Of a stretch of DNA of 64,000 nt, positions 61,090 through 64,000 are shown in pieces. Position numbers and translations under genes: made by a program. Position 1 is the stretch's first letter. Every line of letters begins with the position of its first letter. The notes under the pieces are model-generated. The model searched no databases. It was not told where the DNA came from and saw only the letters and a list, made by a program, of their open reading frames with translations. Origin of the DNA: Actinernus sp. WN-2022 (taxonomy: Eukaryota; Cnidaria; Anthozoa; Actiniaria; Actinernidae); the NCBI GenBank assembly GCA_030867875.1, contig JAOWCC010001501.1, forward strand, positions 19,621,524 to 19,685,523, in the 5' to 3' direction.

Positions 61090-63342
61090 TATAATAATCA
61101 GTCCGAAACGCATGCTCTGATCAGGAGCAGGAGCGATGTGCCTATTAGAGGACACACACATGGATGGTGTCATGAGCGCGCTCAACCAATTTCTCAACTC
61201 GTTTTGATTGGATATTTTCATAGTTATTAGTTTGCGATTATTATATAAAACAAATAGATCCATTCTGCCCTGCGTCTGTCCTCTTTTTGATGCACAGATG
61301 ACGCCAAAACATGAAGAGAACATCAGTTACACCACTCGACTGCGTCTCGTGGAGCACGTCTTTGTTCTGTTTACTCTGTGACGTCATATGTGCATCTATA
61401 AGAGGACAGACGCACGGCAGAATGGAATCTATTTATTAAATAAGATGTTAAAAGGAATCACCCGGCGTTGATGTAACGAGCGTTACTATTCTGCTCCCTG
61501 TGCAGGGATAGCATGGTTGGTATATTGCAGAATAGTTTATTAATATGTGTATGGAAACGTTCAAGATCATTGACCGATGCCATGCATTTTCGAATCTTCC
61601 AAAATTAAGTGAATATGGAATGATGACAAGATATTGTGCTTGGTGGATCAGGGGGTGTTATTACAAATATTTACAATTGACATATGTGACCGACGAATAA
61701 CAAAACAAATCGTTGCACTTACAATTGACAACCAGTGTCGCTGTTTCCTGTGCCACACCCAGGATATTAGAAGCCCTGCACTGATACACTCCTGAGTCGT
61801 TCATGGTGGTGTTCAGTATCTCCAGCTTACCGTTACCATCCATCACCGACCTGTTCTTGTCCATAGAGCCACCCACTCTACTCCAGCCAATCACAGGTCT
61901 AGGATAACCACTAGATGAACAATGCAAGACTGCAGACTGACTTTCGTTGACAATCAACAGGTGAGGAGAAACCACCAGATCAGGGGCTGATACTGATTGG
62001 CCAGGCTCTCCTTTTATTCCCAGCATTCCACGAGGCCCTGTGGCACCCTTTTCACCTTGGTCACCTTTAAAGCCAGGTGGTCCCATGATGCCTTGCTTGC
62101 CGCCCTTTCCTGGCCTTCCCGTAGTTCCTTGCGGTCCTTCTGGTCCTTGCCTTCCCCTTGGTCCTCTTCTTCCTCTTGATCCTTTTAGGCCTGGTCGTCC
62201 TGGTGGCCCGGAGGGTCCTCGGATATAAACGTGTTTTTCCTTTATATTAGAAAGTGATGAGAGAACCTTGTTAATTTTCTCGAGTTTGTCTTCAATAGCC
62301 TTATTTGAGTCGGTAGTGTTTGGCAGGTTTCTCCTGGGTCGTCGTTTTGAATCTTTAATCGTCTCTGATTTGACTGCAATATTCGAATCAACTGTTGATT
62401 AAGGACATATAAGGATAATATTTCCTCTGTAAATATCCGTCGTAAGAGTTGTTGTAGGCAATTTATAACTGAAAATAAAATGTTGTCGAAGAAACGTTTT
62501 ACATTTTCAAGTAGTAAGTATGCAGCCAAGTCTACACATTAGACATATTTTTCAACTAATCTGTACCCAAGAAAAACACGAATTTTGAAGAAAAGGGGTG
62601 AAAAGGTATTTGGATAGAACATGTTATGTATTTTCGCTAATGATTTTATATTAGTTAATTATAAGTCAGAGAGGGTTTGAACATTTAATCTGTACTGCAG
62701 AAAAACTCGAGACCCTAGAATGCCGATAGTTTTAGTAGTTTTCTTATGAGCATACTTTTTGTTTTCTAAATGAAACCATTTAGATTGTTGTCTGAGAGTT
62801 CCATTTTAAGCTTGGACTAGACACCCTGGAAATTAAGCAGTTGGATGTGACCAGACTGAAGTGACCTTCATTGCTTCATCGCGAGTGCGTTTAGTAATCT
62901 GGCAGCTTTTCAAGTTCCTGTTATGGCACATCGTGTGATTTAATCCGTCATGTGAAATGCATGCACGTATGAACAATATTACACTGATCATTTAATATAA
63001 AGGGTACAGAAATCAAAGACAATCTAAAAATACATTGATTTGTACTTCAAATAACAAACAAACAAACATGTGAAGAAGTTAATGTGAACTCAATTCATTT
63101 GGAAATTAACGATTGTTATAGAGAGTAATACTGCCCCACAAACCTTGATTCCTCTGCATAGGTCCGCCTGTGCGTTTGGGCGGTCTCCAGATGAGGTTCT
63201 TATCCAACTGGTTCATTTTGATTGTGTGTTGGTTAAGAATGAGTTCAATTCTCACAAACTCACCACAAACTAACAGCATAGCCACTACTGATATGACAAC
63301 AGTGGTCCGCGATGAAGAGGAATGAAGAGTCTTCTTAGTCAT
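58333..63342 (-). CDS. B2: intact CniFL-type lectin (TM, collagen, 3 Ig, FReD; 639 aa)
   Basis: Exons in gene order: 63342-63264, 62391-61723, 59804-59265, 58964-58333; all introns phase 1; 1920 nt with stop. Residues: 1-13 cytosolic; 14-26 TM (VVISVVAMLLVC); RPRR (44-47), a furin-like site; heptad stretch 59-76 (I66, V69, L73, I76), a likely trimer seed; 85-157, 24 uninterrupted Gly-X-Y triplets; Ig1 158-249; Ig2 and Ig3 250-429; FReD 432-639 with DRDND and GAWWYSRCH. The exon 1 donor GTGAGT was chosen because B1 and B2 carry indels just beyond it and because the phase fits. This is the collagen-Ig-fibrinogen order of anthozoan CniFL ficolin-like proteins, proposed pattern-recognition receptors. 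Poly(A) signals on the - strand lie at 58288-58293 and 58280-58285. It is the only undamaged FReD gene in the window. Confidence 0.88.
59265..59804 (-). CDS. B2 exon 3: Ig domains 2 and 3
   Basis: A 540-nt phase 1-1 exon. Ig2: VTLPTCHV.GFPAP.VTW and DTGTYVCKAEN. Ig3: SISMTCRVRG, VISWRR and DTGMYMCTA. Both have the Cys-Trp-DxGxYxC pattern of I-set Ig folds. Two Ig domains in one exon with no intron between them. Confidence 0.92.
60068..60865. repeat. 31-bp minisatellite in B2 intron 2, 26 copies
   Basis: Unit CATACATATAGCATGAGAGT plus GAACGGAGCAC. The first copy starts at 60068 and the last at 60843, 775 bases apart, exactly 25 periods of 31. Only two adjacent copies carry a GGAACACC variant. 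All three - strand frames stay open because 31 is not a multiple of three; these ORFs are not genes. Confidence 0.95.
61050..61092. repeat. AT-rich microsatellite
   Basis: Runs of TATATA interrupted by AAA in B2 intron 2; B1 lacks it. Confidence 0.8.
61260..61424. mobile_element. MITE in B2 intron 2
   Basis: Ends CCATTCTGCCCTGCGTCTGTCC and GGACAGACGCACGGCAGAATGG, 165 bases. In B1 the same MITE (31822-32570) is split by the foldback element at 31952-32542. Confidence 0.75.
61723..62391 (-). CDS. B2 exon 2: stalk, furin-like site, collagen helix and Ig domain 1
   Basis: A 669-nt phase 1-1 exon. Acceptor AATCAACAG, donor GTAAGT. Encodes the juxtamembrane stalk with KRRPRR, a short heptad segment, 24 Gly-X-Y triplets (GPSGPPG to GEPG) and one Ig fold (VLHCSSSGYP, DSGVYQCRASN). 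Confidence 0.9.
63264..63342 (-). CDS. B2 exon 1: cytosolic tail and TM
   Basis: ATG at 63342; 26 codons plus one base: MTKKTLHSSSSRTT then the hydrophobic VVISVVAMLLVC. Donor G|GTGAGT. The short basic N-terminal tail predicts a type II anchor. A more distal donor would give a longer exon, but the paralogue has indels and a stop there, so it is not used in this model. Confidence 0.75.
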
Positions 63343-63616
63343 GTTTTAGACGATGGAAATTAGCGGTGATGAGAACTCTCTGGAGATTTTGTAAATCGAC
63401 GCCGATCTCTGAGTTTTGCGTAGGCAGTAAATATTATATCTGTTATATATCCGGTCCTGCATGCAGAGAAGTTGATATTTAGGTATTTTCAAATGATGAA
63501 GGTCACGAGATATAACGGCAGTTTTAAGTGAGGTCGGCTAAAATGTACGGCATCATACCGACAGTTACCATGACAACACCATACCGTATCATCGGATTGT
63601 CTAACATAAACAAATA

Positions 63617-63800
63617 CAGTGGAATCCCGTTAATAACGAACTCGGTTATAAAGAAGTCCCCGATATAACGAACATGGTTTTTTCAGCCCGGCAAAAGCAT
63701 GGGCTGGAAATGAGTTATAACCGGGAGTCGTTTATAACGAACCTATTTTCCCAGTTTTCCCGGTTCCTTGGCGGCACTTCGTTATAACGGGGTTCCATTG
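63617..63800. mobile_element. Pogo/Tigger-like MITE upstream of B2
   Basis: Starts CAGTGGAATCCCG, ends CCATTG, flanked by TA. It lies about 270 bases upstream of the B2 start codon. Confidence 0.7.
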
Positions 63801-63899
63801 TAGGTCCATTTGAGCGTCGAGCATAGTGCTGTTATTTTTTATTTTTTATTTTGGGGGTGGGGGTCACGTGATCAGAGCAGGATAGAGTGTACATATTCG

Positions 63900-64000
63900 T
63901 TGTTGTAGGCATTTTATACCTGAAAACAAATTTTTTTTGGTGAGATGTTTTGCATTTTTAAGCAGTAATTATGCGACCAAGTTTACAACTTAGTCAAGGA
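63900..64000 (-). repeat. Diverged fragment of B intron 1
   Basis: GTTGTTGTAGGCA, a TATAACTGAAAA-like segment, TTTTGCATTTT.AAG.AGTA and ATGC..CCAAGT follow the order seen next to the collagen exon at 33590-33690 and 62440-62530. No collagen exon is adjacent, so this is a fragment of a further B-like copy. Confidence 0.5.

Larger units (their letters stand above)
34830..63840. repeat. Segmental duplication, unit 2
   Basis: Order P2, B first exon (45681-45759), A2, then B2 with its own first exon. Coding identity with unit 1 is high (P exons about 97% by hand count); introns differ mainly by element insertions. Confidence 0.85.

Noticed and set aside
63106..63263. Extension of B exon 1 beyond the GTGAGT donor
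   Set aside because: The equivalent B1 sequence has several indels and an in-frame stop, while the GTGAGT donor is kept in both and fits the phase of exon 2.

Overview
The window is animal nuclear DNA, most likely from an anthozoan cnidarian such as a stony coral. The basis is split genes with GT/AG introns, fibrinogen-domain lectins that also carry immunoglobulin (Ig) and collagen modules (the ficolin-like CniFL type described from anthozoans), and dense small DNA transposons, tRNA- and 5S-derived SINEs and decayed LINEs. The species cannot be read from the sequence.

Layout. Two diverged tandem copies of one segment fill almost the whole window: unit 1 from about 990 to 33.9 kb, and unit 2 from about 34.8 to 63.8 kb. 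Each holds three gene types. Gene P (+ strand, ten exons; 1465-7685 and 35300-43014) encodes a 343-residue single-pass membrane protein that I read as a fusion of a signal/TM ectodomain to the LsmAD region of ataxin-2. Gene A (- strand; 15559-21250 and 49690-51700) encodes a type II membrane protein with three thrombospondin type 1 (TSP1) repeats and a fibrinogen-related domain (FReD). Gene B (- strand; 29581-45759 and 58333-63342) encodes a type II membrane, ficolin-like protein: TM, furin-like site, short coiled coil, 24 collagen triplets, three Ig domains, FReD.

State of the copies. B2 (58.3-63.3 kb) is intact in all exons (639 aa). B1 has one nonsense codon in its FReD. Its first intron is about 12 kb and holds the whole of P2 on the opposite strand, whereas the same intron in B2 is only 0.87 kb. 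A1 has a one-base insertion in its FReD exon. A2 has lost the TSP1 exons and has two frameshifts. Unit 1 has lost the B first exon expected near 10-12.5 kb. Both P copies are open with every splice site kept, yet they differ by about 19 amino-acid-changing and 6 silent codons, close to neutral expectation.

How the genes may work together (inference): A and B look like cell-surface or shed pattern-recognition lectins. They share a nearly identical first half of the FReD and differ most in the second half, which in this fold holds the ligand pocket. P is not a known lectin partner. It would place an ataxin-2-like RNA-regulator segment on the cytosolic face of a membrane.

The rest is repeats. 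They include inverted-repeat elements with target duplications readable against empty paralogous sites, a 20-bp minisatellite inside an element just upstream of all three A first exons, and a 31-bp minisatellite that is single-copy in B1 but about 26 copies in B2.
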